Assembly: GCF_017303375.1 (NCBI RefSeq) | Contig: NZ_JAFKOH010000004.1 | Coordinates: 1-64,000 of the forward strand | Direction: 5' to 3' | Length of the DNA: 64,000 nucleotides | Source: Bacillus sp. NTK074B | GTDB taxonomy: Bacteria; Bacillota; Bacilli; Bacillales; Bacillaceae_B | Shown here: positions 1 to 9,227 of the stretch, one piece after another | Numbering within the stretch: the first letter of the stretch is position 1 | Layout: every line of letters starts with the position of its first letter | Made by a program: the position numbers and the translations under genes | The notes under the pieces: model-generated | Seen by the model: the letters and a program-made list of their open reading frames with translations, nothing else | Databases searched by the model: none | Told to the model about the DNA's origin: nothing

Positions 1-45
1 GGAAAGCGAGCACCTGTAGCGGAAATCAACCGCCACTCGCTACAT
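1..45. repeat. End fragment of a dispersed Bacillaceae intergenic repeat
   Basis: The first bases carry GGAAAGCGAGC followed by GGAAATCAAC, which resembles the end of the repeat found complete at about 430-563 (GGAAAGCGAAG, then GGAAATCGGGCAGC there). The element is cut by the window edge. No coding capacity is seen. I recognise this class as a common intergenic repeat of Bacillus-type genomes; that is recall and was not searched. Confidence 0.5.
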
Positions 46-308
46 CCAGGAGCAACAATGTTTACGAAAACAGCCTTCTTTAAAGATCTAAAGTCTGTTT
101 TCACGCTAGTTCCATTGGTGATTCACTTCGTTTTGGGCATAGGAAATGGAGGGGCACCTCTCAGGTGAAAAACCCTGTTTCAATTAAGTTAGTTCATAGT
201 TATAATGTTTTTCACTCCCTTCCACTTCAACACCCATTGACCCTCACCCTTTATATAATGACGGGGATCAAAACTGGATACCTTGGGGTGAAAGGTTATA
301 AACGGAAG

Positions 309-625
309 AAGGCCGGGACAAAAGGGGTTCAGATTAAGAAAAATTCGATCGAGTGATTTGATAAAAATCCAACTCGTTCTGATTTTTAATTTTAGTGCTA
401 AAGTTTAATCCATACATTAAGCAGGTTCTAGCTGTTGATTGGAGTGCAAGACGAAGACGCGGAAAAACGGAATAGGTAAGACCCCGCAGGAGCAGGAGCG
501 TGAACGACGAGGAGACTTGCCTTCCGCCCGGAAAGCGAAGTCTTGCACGGAAATCGGGCAGCGGTGTAACACTTGATCTTATTGTTCGTCTTTAGAATAT
601 ATAGATATAGTAATGTCCCAGCCTC
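309..625. repeat. Nested intergenic repeat elements (outer inverted repeat enclosing a second element)
   Basis: An outer inverted repeat is formed by GGCCGGGACA at 311-320 and TGTCCCAGCC at 614-623. Between them lies a second element at about 430-563, bounded by GCTGTTGATT/GTGCAAGAC at 431-451 and GTCTTGCAC/GGGCAGC at 540-562; GTGCAAGAC and GTCTTGCAC are perfect inverted ends. The layout suggests one repeat inserted into another. The rest of 1-743 shows no convincing gene: open frames there lack ribosome-binding sites or homology I recognise. Confidence 0.5.
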
Positions 626-743
626 TTTGAAGTTTCATAAGATAACCTTATAGATTTACATAACATAATCGTTATTAACTTATTAAATGATTTCAGCTAG
701 CATAGAAGCTATAAAGAACGTTTTCATTACGAGGAGGATTCAT

Positions 744-1205
744 TTGGAGAAACAATTGCACTTGAGGGAAGCTACTGAAAAAGATGTAGATTGTATTGTT
801 GAAATGCTTGCTGATGATGTACTTGGAAAGCAGCGCGAGCGCTATGAACAGCCCCTTTCCCAAAGCTACCTACAGGCATTCAAAGCGATTGATATGGACC
901 CCAATAATGAGTTGGTCGTCGCTTGTGCCGGAGATGAAGTAGTCGGGGTGCAGCAAATCACGTTCACTCCATACCTCACTCATCAAGGCGGTTGGAGAGC
1001 GACAATTGAAGGTGTCAGGACTTCTGCTTCTGTCAGAGGGGAAGGCGTGGGGACTAAGATGATCCAGTGGGCGATTGCCCGTGCTGAAAAACGCGGATGC
1101 CACCTTATTCAATTGACGACGGATAAACAAAGGCCGGATGCATTGAGATTTTATGAGAGACTGGGCTTTAAGCCAACCCATGAAGGATTGAAGCTTAAGC
1201 TGTAA
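744..1205 (+). CDS. GNAT family N-acetyltransferase
   Basis: A 153-residue single-domain acetyltransferase of the GNAT fold, which moves an acetyl group from acetyl-CoA to an amine. The acetyl-CoA loop RGEGVGTKMIQW is present near residues 113-124, and the C-terminal FYERLGF strand-helix is typical. I chose the TTG at 744 because GAGGAGG at 731-737 sits at the right distance; an ATG at 687 would add 19 poorly conserved-looking residues and has no clear ribosome-binding site. It is a single-gene unit ending in a strong hairpin. The substrate cannot be told from sequence. Confidence 0.85.
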   Translation: MEKQLHLREATEKDVDCIVEMLADDVLGKQRERYEQPLSQSYLQAFKAIDMDPNNELVVACAGDEVVGVQQITFTPYLTHQGGWRATIEGVRTSASVRGEGVGTKMIQWAIARAEKRGCHLIQLTTDKQRPDALRFYERLGFKPTHEGLKLKL

Positions 1206-1213
1206 GGCATGAC

Positions 1214-1240
1214 AAAACGCTTGGGGAACCAAGCGTTTTT
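1214..1240. terminator. Bidirectional hairpin terminator
   Basis: AAAACGCTTGG at 1214-1224 pairs perfectly with CCAAGCGTTTT at 1229-1239 around a GGAA loop. It lies between the converging GNAT gene and the small exported-protein gene and can serve both strands. Confidence 0.85.
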
Positions 1241-1245
1241 GGGCA

Positions 1246-1686
1246 TTACTTTACTTCTACCAAAAACGAATAACTCCCGTCTCCCTGCTTCCAGTGGGCG
1301 ACGAGATGATAGACAAAAATCCCTTTTTCCTTTGGAACGACGATCATATGATTCTGCACTTTCACGCTTTCTCCCTGCTCATTTCCGATCCATCGCTCTG
1401 CATTGATCTTTTCAGGTTTCTTTTGAAATTTCACTATGATTTTCTCACCAGGGGACACGACGGTTCGCTTCTTTTCTCCTGCCATTGCTGCCTCACTTGA
1501 ATACGCCTTATCTACACACTGACTTGAAAAGAGTCCGTCCCAGCAGTAGGAACCTTCTGTTGTCGGTATGGAGACTCCCCCTGTTGTCACTTTCGGTGTC
1601 GGCGGAGCTGTACGGAACGGCTGGATGATAAACAGAAGGATTGCCATTGCAGCCATGATATTGCTAATGGCCAGTACCTTTCTCAC
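1246..1686 (-). CDS. Small exported or membrane-anchored protein, unknown function
   Basis: The product has 146 residues. An N-terminal hydrophobic segment (about residues 5-24) could be an uncleaved signal anchor. The rest is a probable extracellular domain with two cysteines (SYCWDGLFSSQCVDKA, about residues 46-61) that could form a disulfide, and a C-terminal beta-rich part ending HWKQGDGSYSFLVEVK. A GGGAGGATG ribosome-binding site precedes the ATG. I do not recognise a named family. It sits tail-to-tail with the GNAT gene. Confidence 0.7.
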   Translation of the reverse strand: MRKVLAISNIMAAMAILLFIIQPFRTAPPTPKVTTGGVSIPTTEGSYCWDGLFSSQCVDKAYSSEAAMAGEKKRTVVSPGEKIIVKFQKKPEKINAERWIGNEQGESVKVQNHMIVVPKEKGIFVYHLVAHWKQGDGSYSFLVEVK

Positions 1687-1770
1687 ACCATCCTCCCCCC
1701 TCTTTTTTAAAAATAGTTATCCTGAATAGTTTATTCAGCATAGAGGTTGATTAAGAATGCCAACTTATAA

Positions 1771-1847
1771 AAAAGTCCCTCCAGGTATGGCCCCCAAAAG
1801 TTAGAGTAGAAAACTGACTTTTGGGTTTAACCACCCCAAGGGACTTT
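1771..1847. repeat. Two-tier inverted repeat 3' of the SDR gene
   Basis: Outer arms AAAGTCCCT (1772-1780) and AGGGACTTT (1839-1847) enclose inner arms CCCAAAAGT (1793-1801) and ACTTTTGGG (1817-1825). It abuts the stop of the SDR gene (minus strand), so it may act as its terminator. The nested shape and size are also compatible with a vestige of a small mobile element. Confidence 0.5.
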
Positions 1848-1848
1848 C

Positions 1849-2682
1849 CTATAACGTAAACGGCGGAACAAATCTCCCGTCCACATCCGTAAAATCATAT
1901 TCCTTCGCTAAATCTCCTGCCCTCAACGCACGTCCCGTCTTCTCCATCACGGCTTGATCCAAGGCAAGTGCCGTGATGGCACGTCCCACATAATGAGGGG
2001 TTTCAGATACCTTCAAGTCTTCGGATTCCTGCCAGTTTTCCTCCGTTACACCCATATGCTTGAGAACAAGCTCCGTCCTCATGAATCCCGGGGATACGGC
2101 CATGACGGCGATCCCGTCTTCTTTCAGCTCTTTGGAAAGTCCGTATGCCATGCGGACGAGGGCGTTTTTCGCCAAGTCATAATAGAACTGTCCCGTGTAC
2201 CTGCCTTCATCCCAGAAAGTCGTATGAATGATGAGTGCCCCTTTATTTTCCCGGAGTAGGGGGATGGCGAAATGATTGGTCGCGAGCTGTGCCCTTACGC
2301 CTGCTGTGAACATCGTATCCCAATTCTCAAGAGACTGTTCCCAGAAAGCTCCTGGATTCACGCCGATATCATGTGCGCCCCATACGTTATTGATGAGAAT
2401 ATCAAGCTTCCCCTGCTCTTCACGGATTTGCTCGATGACTGCTTTCGTTTCGGCATCGACCGTATGATTACAGCGTACCGCGATCCCTGTACCACCGGCT
2501 TCATCAATCTGGGCTGCCGTGTCATCAATGGTACCTGGAAAGTTCTGAGTCGAATTCCCTCTCGTACTGCGCCCAGTCACATACACGGTTGCTCCTGCTT
2601 TCCCGAGTTCAATGGCAATCCCACGCCCCGCTCCCCGGCTTCCTCCCGTTACGAGTGCTACTTTTCCTGTCAGTGATTTCAT
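1849..2682 (-). CDS. SDR family NAD(P)-dependent oxidoreductase
   Basis: The product has 277 residues with a full classical short-chain dehydrogenase layout. The dinucleotide motif TGGSRGAGRG is near residue 12, NNVWGA replaces the usual NNAG near residue 97, and the catalytic YxxxK is seen as YDLAK near residue 170. The C-terminal tail is longer than average and resembles the DHRS1-like subgroup. GAAAGGAA precedes the ATG. The gene is divergent from a WYL-type regulator that starts 110 bp away, so that regulator probably controlled it. The substrate is unknown. Confidence 0.85.
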   Translation of the reverse strand: MKSLTGKVALVTGGSRGAGRGIAIELGKAGATVYVTGRSTRGNSTQNFPGTIDDTAAQIDEAGGTGIAVRCNHTVDAETKAVIEQIREEQGKLDILINNVWGAHDIGVNPGAFWEQSLENWDTMFTAGVRAQLATNHFAIPLLRENKGALIIHTTFWDEGRYTGQFYYDLAKNALVRMAYGLSKELKEDGIAVMAVSPGFMRTELVLKHMGVTEENWQESEDLKVSETPHYVGRAITALALDQAVMEKTGRALRAGDLAKEYDFTDVDGRFVPPFTL

Positions 2683-2792
2683 TTAACCATTCCTTTCTTC
2701 ATCTAAGATAACCCCATTATACGATTACATTCTTGACATCCTTTGTCATATTTCATTAAATAAAAGAAAATCCAAGAAAAAAGGTGAGATCT

Positions 2793-3761
2793 ATGAGAGG
2801 CGATCGTTTGATATCCATTCTATTACTCCTTCAAACACATGGCCGGATGACGGCAAAGGAGCTTTCAGAGAAGCTGGAGGTTTCCGAGCGGACCATCCAT
2901 CGGGATATGAATGCCCTGAGCGGGACCGGGATTCCCGTGGTGGCGGAACGTGGCCAAAAAGGCGGATGGTCGCTTCTTGAGGACTACCGCACGGACCTGA
3001 CAGGGCTTAAGGAATCGGAAATCCGGGCATTGTTCGTATCCCCTTCTGTTCATCTCCTGGAGGACCTGGGTCTGACGAATACAACAGAAGAAGCAAGGAA
3101 TAAACTGATGGCCTCCCTCCCATCCACATATCGCGAGAGCGGGAAGGATGTCTGGAACCGAATCCATATCGATACAAGCTCGTGGCGAAAACAGAAAAAC
3201 AAGACGGCTTCCCTCCAAATCATCAAAGAGGCTGTCTTTCAAGAGATCAAATTGAGGATCACCTACGAACGGGCCGACGGTGAAAGGGATGAACGAATAG
3301 TGGAACCACTAGGCCTCGTAGCCAAAGGCGATCTCTGGTACCTCATCGCTGCCAAGGAAAGCGGAGAAATTCGGAATTACAGGGTATCACGTATTCGCCA
3401 CACAGACACTTTGGACGAGGCGTTCCAAAGACCACGAGACTTCGATCTAGCCCAGTATTGGTCGTCCTCCACCCAATCCTTCATCTAAAGACTGCCCTCT
3501 TATGAAGTGAAAGTCCAGGTGGCGCCCCATCTATTATCCAGACTCACATTCACCGGAAGGTTTGCCCGGGTCCTCGAAGTCGGGGAACGAAGAGGTGGGG
3601 AGTGGATACCAGTGACGCTCTCCTTTGATACGGAAGAAGAGGCGAAAGGGTATCTCCTCGGGTTTGCCGATGGGGTGAAAGTGACGGAGCCTGCTGACCT
3701 AAAGGAAAAGATCCTGGAAATGGCTGAGGCAATACTTTCATTTTATCGCCGAATGGAATAA
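2793..3761 (+). pseudogene. YafY-type HTH/WYL transcriptional regulator interrupted by one in-frame TAA
   Basis: An N-terminal HTH (residues 5-50, KLEVSERTIHRDMNAL) and WYL-type domain (residues 135-205, GDLWYLIAAKESGEIRNYRVSRI) are followed by a TAA at 3486-3488. The same frame then continues RLPSYEVKVQVAP and onward to a stop at 3759-3761, matching the C-terminal WCX part of this family; full length would be about 322 codons, the usual family size. A single base change (AAA or GAA to TAA) explains the break. AAGGTGA precedes the ATG at 2793. It may be a real pseudogene, a truncated but active regulator of 231 residues, or a sequencing error. Confidence 0.85.
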
Positions 3762-3814
3762 TTCTCCCTTTTCTTCGATATGTTTTAAGAAACGTTTATC
3801 AAGGAGAATTCCCC

Positions 3815-4750
3815 ATGAAAAACATCATTTTATTTGCGGATCCAGGCATTGATGATTCCGTCGCCATCATATATGCCCTGTTGAATCCGGATATTAAGGT
3901 CCTCGGCATCGTATCCAGCTACGGTAATGTCGGGAAGAAACAGGCAACGGATAACATCGCTTACTTGCTCAAGCTTGCCGATAGGACGGATATCCCGATC
4001 ATCGGAGGTTCCAACAGCCCGTCATCCGGAAAAATCCCGACCTATTACCCTGAAATCCACGGAAAGGACGGTTTGGGACCAATCCGGCCTCCGGAAAACT
4101 TCGCCGGAGAACTCACCAACTTTTCCACCATCTACAAGATTATTAAGGAAAACGAAGACGTCACAATCGTCGATGTCGGAAGGAACACATCACTCGCTGC
4201 CCTTTATGTGTTAGGAGAAGATATCGCCAAGGATGTAAAAGAATTTTATATTATGGGAGGGGCTTTTTTCGTCCCTGGGAATGTGACGCCTTCAGCGGAA
4301 GCCAACTTCTACGGAGATCCGATTGCATCACAGCTAGTGGTCAAGGATCTTGACAATCTGTATATCGCCCCTCTGAACGTAACAAATAAGGCAATCGTCA
4401 CTCTTGAACATATCAAGACCATCCAGGAGATGAACGGTAACCCCCTTGTCCAGATCATTGATGACGTCATGACCTATTATATCGACGCCTACAAGAAGCT
4501 GATACCCGGCATAAACGGTGCCCCCCTCCATGATGTCGTCACCCTTTCCCTGATGGCGAACCCCGACATGGGGAAAACCATCAGAAGGGACGTCGAAGTA
4601 CTCACCTCAGGACTGGGTCAGGGTACATCCATCGCCGATTTCAGGGTCAGCTCAAAACCGGCTGAAAAGAATATTAACATTTACCTTGAGCTCGATTATC
4701 AGAAATTCATAGAGGATTTCATTCAGGTCATGACAAGGAAAAAGGGATGA
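3815..4750 (+). CDS. Nucleoside hydrolase (IUNH family)
   Basis: The product has 311 residues. It starts with FADPGIDDSVAIIYAL, the calcium-binding aspartate cluster (DxDxGxDD type) of inosine-uridine nucleoside hydrolases, and keeps the central NxxL-type and C-terminal HDV regions (APLHDVVTLSLM near residue 235). These enzymes cleave the N-glycosidic bond of ribonucleosides to give ribose and base in salvage. AAGGAGAA precedes the ATG. The first Asp of the canonical DTDPG is replaced by Ala (ADPG), so substrate range may differ. It is a single-gene unit with its own terminator. Confidence 0.85.
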   Translation: MKNIILFADPGIDDSVAIIYALLNPDIKVLGIVSSYGNVGKKQATDNIAYLLKLADRTDIPIIGGSNSPSSGKIPTYYPEIHGKDGLGPIRPPENFAGELTNFSTIYKIIKENEDVTIVDVGRNTSLAALYVLGEDIAKDVKEFYIMGGAFFVPGNVTPSAEANFYGDPIASQLVVKDLDNLYIAPLNVTNKAIVTLEHIKTIQEMNGNPLVQIIDDVMTYYIDAYKKLIPGINGAPLHDVVTLSLMANPDMGKTIRRDVEVLTSGLGQGTSIADFRVSSKPAEKNINIYLELDYQKFIEDFIQVMTRKKG

Positions 4751-4776
4751 GGCGATGGGTGCCTCATCCCTTTCTT
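4740..4776 (+). terminator. Terminator of the nucleoside hydrolase gene
   Basis: AAAGGGATGAGGC at 4741-4753 pairs with GCCTCATCCCTTT from 4761; the stem contains the stop codon. T-rich sequence follows. Confidence 0.85.
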
Positions 4777-4788
4777 TAAGATATGTGA

Positions 4789-5022
4789 TTAATACATCAG
4801 AACTTGGATAAAGACAAACAACATAAAGATGGATACAGCAACTAACAGATAGCCTTTATACGACTTCCGATTCTTCTGGTATTCTTCTACTCCCATAATC
4901 ACCATGAGAGCCGCCAACCCCGCCATCGTAAATGGAAGGAAATCGTTATTGTCCGAAAACAAACCATAGATCGCTACTGCCGCCACAATGATACTGATCG
5001 TTTTTCTCATTATTTCTAACAT
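4789..5022 (-). CDS. DUF3953-type small membrane protein
   Basis: The product has 77 residues and three predicted membrane segments (about 8-24, 30-47 and 58-76) separated by a GVEEYQKNRKSYKGY loop. The pattern with a central EEYQKNRK matches my recollection of the DUF3953 family of Bacillus. The ribosome-binding site is weak; an ATG four codons inside is an alternative start. Function unknown. Confidence 0.7.
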   Translation of the reverse strand: MLEIMRKTISIIVAAVAIYGLFSDNNDFLPFTMAGLAALMVIMGVEEYQKNRKSYKGYLLVAVSIFMLFVFIQVLMY

Positions 5023-5053
5023 GGTTGATTCCGCAATTCTAAAGTTCCCTATT

Positions 5054-5090
5054 AAAAAAAGTGCCTGACCCCCTATTTCAGGTCAGACAC
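5054..5090 (-). terminator. Terminator of the VOC gene
   Basis: GTGCCTGACC (5061-5070) and GGTCAGACAC (5081-5090) form an imperfect hairpin followed on the minus strand by a T7 run. The GGTCAGACAC/GTGCCTGACC type recurs in Bacillus intergenic DNA, from recall. Confidence 0.8.
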
Positions 5091-5098
5091 ATCTTTAT

Positions 5099-5494
5099 CT
5101 ACTTCGCGTCCTTATCCGGCTGATGAATCCCGAACACATTGCCTTCTGTGTCTATGTAATACCCCTGCCAAGCCATCCCTGGTAAGGCATACTTCGGCAT
5201 GGCGACCTTACCGCCGTGTTCGAGAATGAGCTTTTCTGTTTCATCATAGTTTCCTACACCCATTGTACAGGAATACCCGTTCATCGGCTGATTCGGTTCA
5301 GGTGGTGGACTTTGACGCTGCATCAAGGCACCGTTGATCCCCATTTCATTCTCATCCCCTGTCACCGCCCCGACGTAAGGCATTCCGGCGTATTCACTCC
5401 AGTCCTCGAATTTCCATCCGAATACTTCCCCATAAAACGTCTTTGCCCGTTCCATATCATCCACATGTACTTCGAAATGTACCATTCTCCCCAT
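5099..5494 (-). CDS. VOC family (glyoxalase/bleomycin-resistance fold) protein
   Basis: The product has 131 residues with two beta-alpha-beta-beta-beta modules. The N-terminal metal-ligand type motif VHFEVHVDDMERAKTFYGEVFGW and the C-terminal YIDTEGNVFGIHQP are diagnostic of the vicinal oxygen chelate superfamily. GGGGGT precedes the ATG at the proper distance. Members include dioxygenases, glyoxalases and antibiotic-binding proteins; the sequence alone does not show which. It is a single-gene unit with its own terminator. Confidence 0.85.
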   Translation of the reverse strand: MGRMVHFEVHVDDMERAKTFYGEVFGWKFEDWSEYAGMPYVGAVTGDENEMGINGALMQRQSPPPEPNQPMNGYSCTMGVGNYDETEKLILEHGGKVAMPKYALPGMAWQGYYIDTEGNVFGIHQPDKDAK

Positions 5495-5646
5495 TGTTCA
5501 TACCCCCTGAAAAAATTATCATTCATTATAAGATTTCGGTGTTTAGGGAAGCAAACCTTCTTTTTTCCTTTTTCATAGAAAAGCCCATTATGCGATTCGT
5601 TTAAACTCCATTCAACATGACGGATTCCTCTTCCCTCTATAACTAT

Positions 5647-6801
5647 TTACCGAAGACGCTCTATGATGGTCGCGTTCGCCATTCCGTGACCTTCGCACAT
5701 CGTCTGCAGCCCATAACGCCCACCCGTTCGTTCAAGCTCGCTCATCATGGTCAGCATCAGACGTGCCCCGCTTGCGCCCAGGGGATGACCAAGGGCGATG
5801 GCGCCCCCATTCGGATTCAGTTTCTCAGGGTCTGCCCCTGTTTCCTTGAGCCAGGCCATCGGGACGGACGCAAAGGCTTCGTTGACCTCGAATACATCGA
5901 TATCCTGAAGGGTCAATCCTGATTTCTTCAGCACTTTTTCAGTTGCCGGGATGGGCCCTGTCAACATCAGGGTAGGGTCAGAGCCGACCACTACCCGGGT
6001 ATGAACCTTGAAGCGTGGTTTCAACCCCAGTTCCTCTGCCTTATCACGGCTCATCAACAAAAGGACAGCTGCCCCGTCACTGATTTGGCTCGCGTTTCCT
6101 GCATGGATGACACCATTTTCCTTAAAGACCGTCTTCAAGCCGGCCAAAACATCTGGAGTCGTCCCTTCCCTCGGACCGGAATCCTCGGTCACCGTTATGG
6201 TTTCCCCATTTTCATCAGTGACTTGAAGCGGCATGATTTCCTGTTTAAAACGTCCTTCCCCCTGGGCCTGCAATGCACGGCGATGACTTTCTGCGGAATA
6301 TTCGTCAAGCTCCCTGCGGCCAAACCCATACTTCTCGGCAATCCGTTCCGCTGATAAGCCCTGGTGGATAATTTCGTAGCGTCCTTTCAGTTTCGGACTG
6401 AAAGGCTCGGCTTCCCCATAGTTGGAGCCCATTGGTACTCTTGACATATTCTCAACGCCCCCTGCGATCACGACATCCATGTCCCCTGCTAATATGGCCT
6501 GTGAGGCGAAATGGACGGCCTGCTGGCTCGACCCGCACTGGCGGTCGATGGTCGTACCGGGCACTTCAACGGGAAAGCCTGCAATCAGGGCAGCGACACG
6601 GGCGACATCCCCTGCCTGTTCCCCGGATTGTGAGACGCAGCCAAGAATGACGTCCTCCACAAGCCCAGGGTCGATCCCGGCTCGTTTGACCACCTCTTCA
6701 AGCACCTTTGCAGCAAGATCATCAGGACGGATATCCTTCAATAACCCCTTCCTTCTTCCGACGGGTGTTCTCACTCCTTCTACAATGACCACTTCACGCA
6801 T
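5647..6801 (-). CDS. Acetyl-CoA C-acyltransferase (thiolase)
   Basis: The product has 384 residues, the usual thiolase length. The nucleophile Cys lies in DRQCGSSQQA near residue 88; GHPLGASGAR (His) near residue 342 and the second active Cys in CEGHGMAN near residue 371 are all present. It carries out the last beta-oxidation step, cleaving 3-ketoacyl-CoA with CoA. GGGAGAT precedes the ATG. It lies 30 bp downstream of an acyl-CoA dehydrogenase on the same strand, so the two form an operon for fatty acid or branched-chain acid breakdown. Confidence 0.92.
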   Translation of the reverse strand: MREVVIVEGVRTPVGRRKGLLKDIRPDDLAAKVLEEVVKRAGIDPGLVEDVILGCVSQSGEQAGDVARVAALIAGFPVEVPGTTIDRQCGSSQQAVHFASQAILAGDMDVVIAGGVENMSRVPMGSNYGEAEPFSPKLKGRYEIIHQGLSAERIAEKYGFGRRELDEYSAESHRRALQAQGEGRFKQEIMPLQVTDENGETITVTEDSGPREGTTPDVLAGLKTVFKENGVIHAGNASQISDGAAVLLLMSRDKAEELGLKPRFKVHTRVVVGSDPTLMLTGPIPATEKVLKKSGLTLQDIDVFEVNEAFASVPMAWLKETGADPEKLNPNGGAIALGHPLGASGARLMLTMMSELERTGGRYGLQTMCEGHGMANATIIERLR

Positions 6802-6831
6802 ATTCCATCTCCCTTTCTGTTAGTGAAAAAT

Positions 6832-7977
6832 CTATAAACCTAAGTTCTTCGCAATGATCGTCTTCATGATTTCATTGGTTCCTGCGTAAATACTCGCGAC
6901 CGGAATATCCCTGAATCTCCTCGCAATCTCGTACTCTTCCATATATCCATATCCCCCGTGGAGCTGCAGGCATTCCGCCGCAATCTTCTTCGCACTGTCC
7001 GTTAGCTTCCACTTGGCCATGGACACCTTTGTCACGATATCCTCCCCCGCCATATGCTCGGCGATCAATTGATCAAGGAATGCCCTGCCCATTTCGATTT
7101 CTGTTGCCATTTCCGCAATTTTGAACTGTGTATTCTGGAATTTGCTCACTGGTTTCCCGAATGCTTCACGGCTTTTCACATAGTCAATGGTCTGTTCGAG
7201 TATTACTTCCGATGCCGTCTGGGCACCAATCGCGACGAGCAGTCGTTCCTGCTGCAGCTTTTCCATTAAATAAACGAACCCTTTGCCTTCTTCTCCGAGG
7301 AGGTTTTCTTTCGGGACGCGACAGTCTTCAAAGATGAGTTCCGCCGTATCCTGGCAGTGCAGTCCCACTTTCTTCAGCTTCCTTCCCCGTGAAAAGCCGG
7401 GAGCATCGCGTTCAATTACAAGAAGACTGACACCTTTATGCTTCGGATTCGCTTTGGGGTCCGTTTTACAGGCAACCACGATGAGATCTGAATGGATTCC
7501 ATTCGTAATGAACGTCTTCGCACCATTGACAATGTAGTGATCACCATCAAGGACCGCTGTCGTCTTGATATTCGCAAGATCCGACCCTGTTCCAGGCTCC
7601 GTCATGGCAATGGCCGTAATGATTTCGCCCGTGGCACATTTAGGAAGCCAGCGTTTCTTCTGCTCTTCCGTTCCATAGGCAGTGATATAAGGCACTACAA
7701 TATCATTATGAAGTCCGATGCCCACAAGCCCTGATCCGACTCTCTCAATCTCTTCATTGATGATGACAGAGAATCCCCAGTCTACACCGCTCCCACCATA
7801 TCGTTCTTCAATATCCGGACAGAGATAGCCCTGCTTCCCCATTTCCCTCCAGAAGGAACGGGGAATCATTCGATCCTCCTCCCACTGATCATAGCGGGGA
7901 TACGCAACCTTTTCTAAAAACTTCCGTAATGACCTCCTGAACATGTCATGATCATCTGTTAAATAAAGATGTTTCAT
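6832..7977 (-). CDS. Acyl-CoA dehydrogenase
   Basis: The product has 381 residues. Signature AIAMTEPGTGSDLANIKT (FAD/substrate site) and the C-terminal LHGGYGYMEEYEIARRFRDI are present, with the catalytic Glu in YAGTNEIMK. It oxidises acyl-CoA to 2-enoyl-CoA with electron-transferring flavoprotein as acceptor. GAGGAGAGGG precedes the ATG. It is the first gene of a two-gene unit with the thiolase; an SDR of the HSD10 type lies upstream on the same strand, which could supply the 3-hydroxyacyl-CoA dehydrogenase step. Chain-length preference is not visible. Confidence 0.92.
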   Translation of the reverse strand: MKHLYLTDDHDMFRRSLRKFLEKVAYPRYDQWEEDRMIPRSFWREMGKQGYLCPDIEERYGGSGVDWGFSVIINEEIERVGSGLVGIGLHNDIVVPYITAYGTEEQKKRWLPKCATGEIITAIAMTEPGTGSDLANIKTTAVLDGDHYIVNGAKTFITNGIHSDLIVVACKTDPKANPKHKGVSLLVIERDAPGFSRGRKLKKVGLHCQDTAELIFEDCRVPKENLLGEEGKGFVYLMEKLQQERLLVAIGAQTASEVILEQTIDYVKSREAFGKPVSKFQNTQFKIAEMATEIEMGRAFLDQLIAEHMAGEDIVTKVSMAKWKLTDSAKKIAAECLQLHGGYGYMEEYEIARRFRDIPVASIYAGTNEIMKTIIAKNLGL

Positions 7978-8270
7978 CGTACCCTCTCCTCTATGAATCG
8001 TGCATGTTGATTTTAGGAGACACCCATTCTTGGCATAGCTTCCTGTAATAAAACTTTATTTAAAGAAAGGTGTTCATAGTTAGGTATTTGCATATAAGTA
8101 CTGTATCTGATTTACTCCCAGTTACAAACCCCACACTGTGTTGATTCTGAAAATTCAGTCTTGTATTCCCATTATAATCTATTCGGAATCCCGGGTCACT
8201 TCCTCTTTGACCTGACGGAATCGATTTTTCACTTATTTTAGATCACATTAAGGAGTGAGGTATCTTCCCC

Positions 8271-9038
8271 CTACCTCGGCTGCATGCGGATTCCCCCATC
8301 AAGTCGGATCGTTTCTCCGTTCAGCATCGGGTTCGTCAGGATCATTCCCACCAGCTGGGCATATTCATCAGGGTGTCCAAGTCGCTTAGGGAATGGAACC
8401 ATTTTCCCAAGCGATTCAACCGCTTCCTCAGGTAACGATTCAAACATCGGCGTATGGAACAAACCGGGTGCAATCGTCATCATCCGGATGCCGTACGATG
8501 CAAGCTCCCTTGCGATCGGGAGGGTCATCCCAACGATGCCACCTTTTGAAGCACTGTAGGCTGCCTGTCCAATCTGGCCTTCAAATGCCGCTATTGATGC
8601 CGTATTGATGATGACACCTCTCTCCCCTAACTCGTTCGGTTCGTTGGTTGCCATGTGTTCCGTGGCCAAACGAATGACATTGAATGTACCGATCAGGTTA
8701 ATGGAGATCACCTTGGAAAACATGTCGAGGGAATGAATTCCCTTCCTGGATAGCAGTTTGGAGGCTGGTCCGATGCCTGCACAATTGACGACAGTATTGA
8801 TCGAGCCGAAACCTCCCACTGCTTTTTGAATGGCATTGGTCACGTCCTCCTCTTCTGTGACATCCGTGTGGATAAACATACTTTGATCCCCCAGCTCATC
8901 CACAAGGAACCTGCCTCTTTCATCCGATACATCCAATATAGCCGCTTTTCCTCCTCCCTGGATGATCTTCTTCACTGTCGCTTCCCCCAAGCCTGAAGCG
9001 CCACCTGTTACAATGGCAATGGACTCATTGATTTTCAT
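8271..9038 (-). CDS. SDR family 3-hydroxyacyl-CoA dehydrogenase (HSD10-like)
   Basis: The product has 255 residues: [11 protein letters not shown] dinucleotide site, [32 protein letters not shown] with catalytic Ser, Tyr and Lys, and C-terminal [10 protein letters not shown]. The closest picture is type 2 3-hydroxyacyl-CoA dehydrogenase (HSD10), which oxidises 3-hydroxyacyl-CoA including branched substrates. I place the start at the second ATG (9038) because GGGAGGG sits about 7 bases before it but nearly touches the first ATG at 9044. The thiolase and acyl-CoA dehydrogenase downstream support a beta-oxidation role. The 293 bp to the next gene suggests a separate promoter there. Confidence 0.85.
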   Translation of the reverse strand: MKINESIAIVTGGASGLGEATVKKIIQGGGKAAILDVSDERGRFLVDELGDQSMFIHTDVTEEEDVTNAIQKAVGGFGSINTVVNCAGIGPASKLLSRKGIHSLDMFSKVISINLIGTFNVIRLATEHMATNEPNELGERGVIINTASIAAFEGQIGQAAYSASKGGIVGMTLPIARELASYGIRMMTIAPGLFHTPMFESLPEEAVESLGKMVPFPKRLGHPDEYAQLVGMILTNPMLNGETIRLDGGIRMQPR

Positions 9039-9227
9039 TTTCATGCCCTCCCTTTTACTCTATTCACTTTATCCATCTAAGAAGCCTAGTAGGCCTATTT
9101 AAAACAGCCTTTACTAGTAGAGTACCATCTTAGACCGTAAAAGAAGATACTGAACATCTAAGGATGATAAAAAAATTGGAACCCACGTGATCCAACTAGG
9201 CAATCATCCCGTTAACTGACTGATTCT

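Noticed and set aside
165..356. Open frame of 63 codons starting with GTG
   Set aside because: No ribosome-binding site, biased composition, and it runs into repeat DNA.
3507..3761. Separate 84-codon gene after the WYL regulator
   Set aside because: It is in frame with the regulator and encodes its missing C-terminal part; a GTG start there is an artefact of the TAA.
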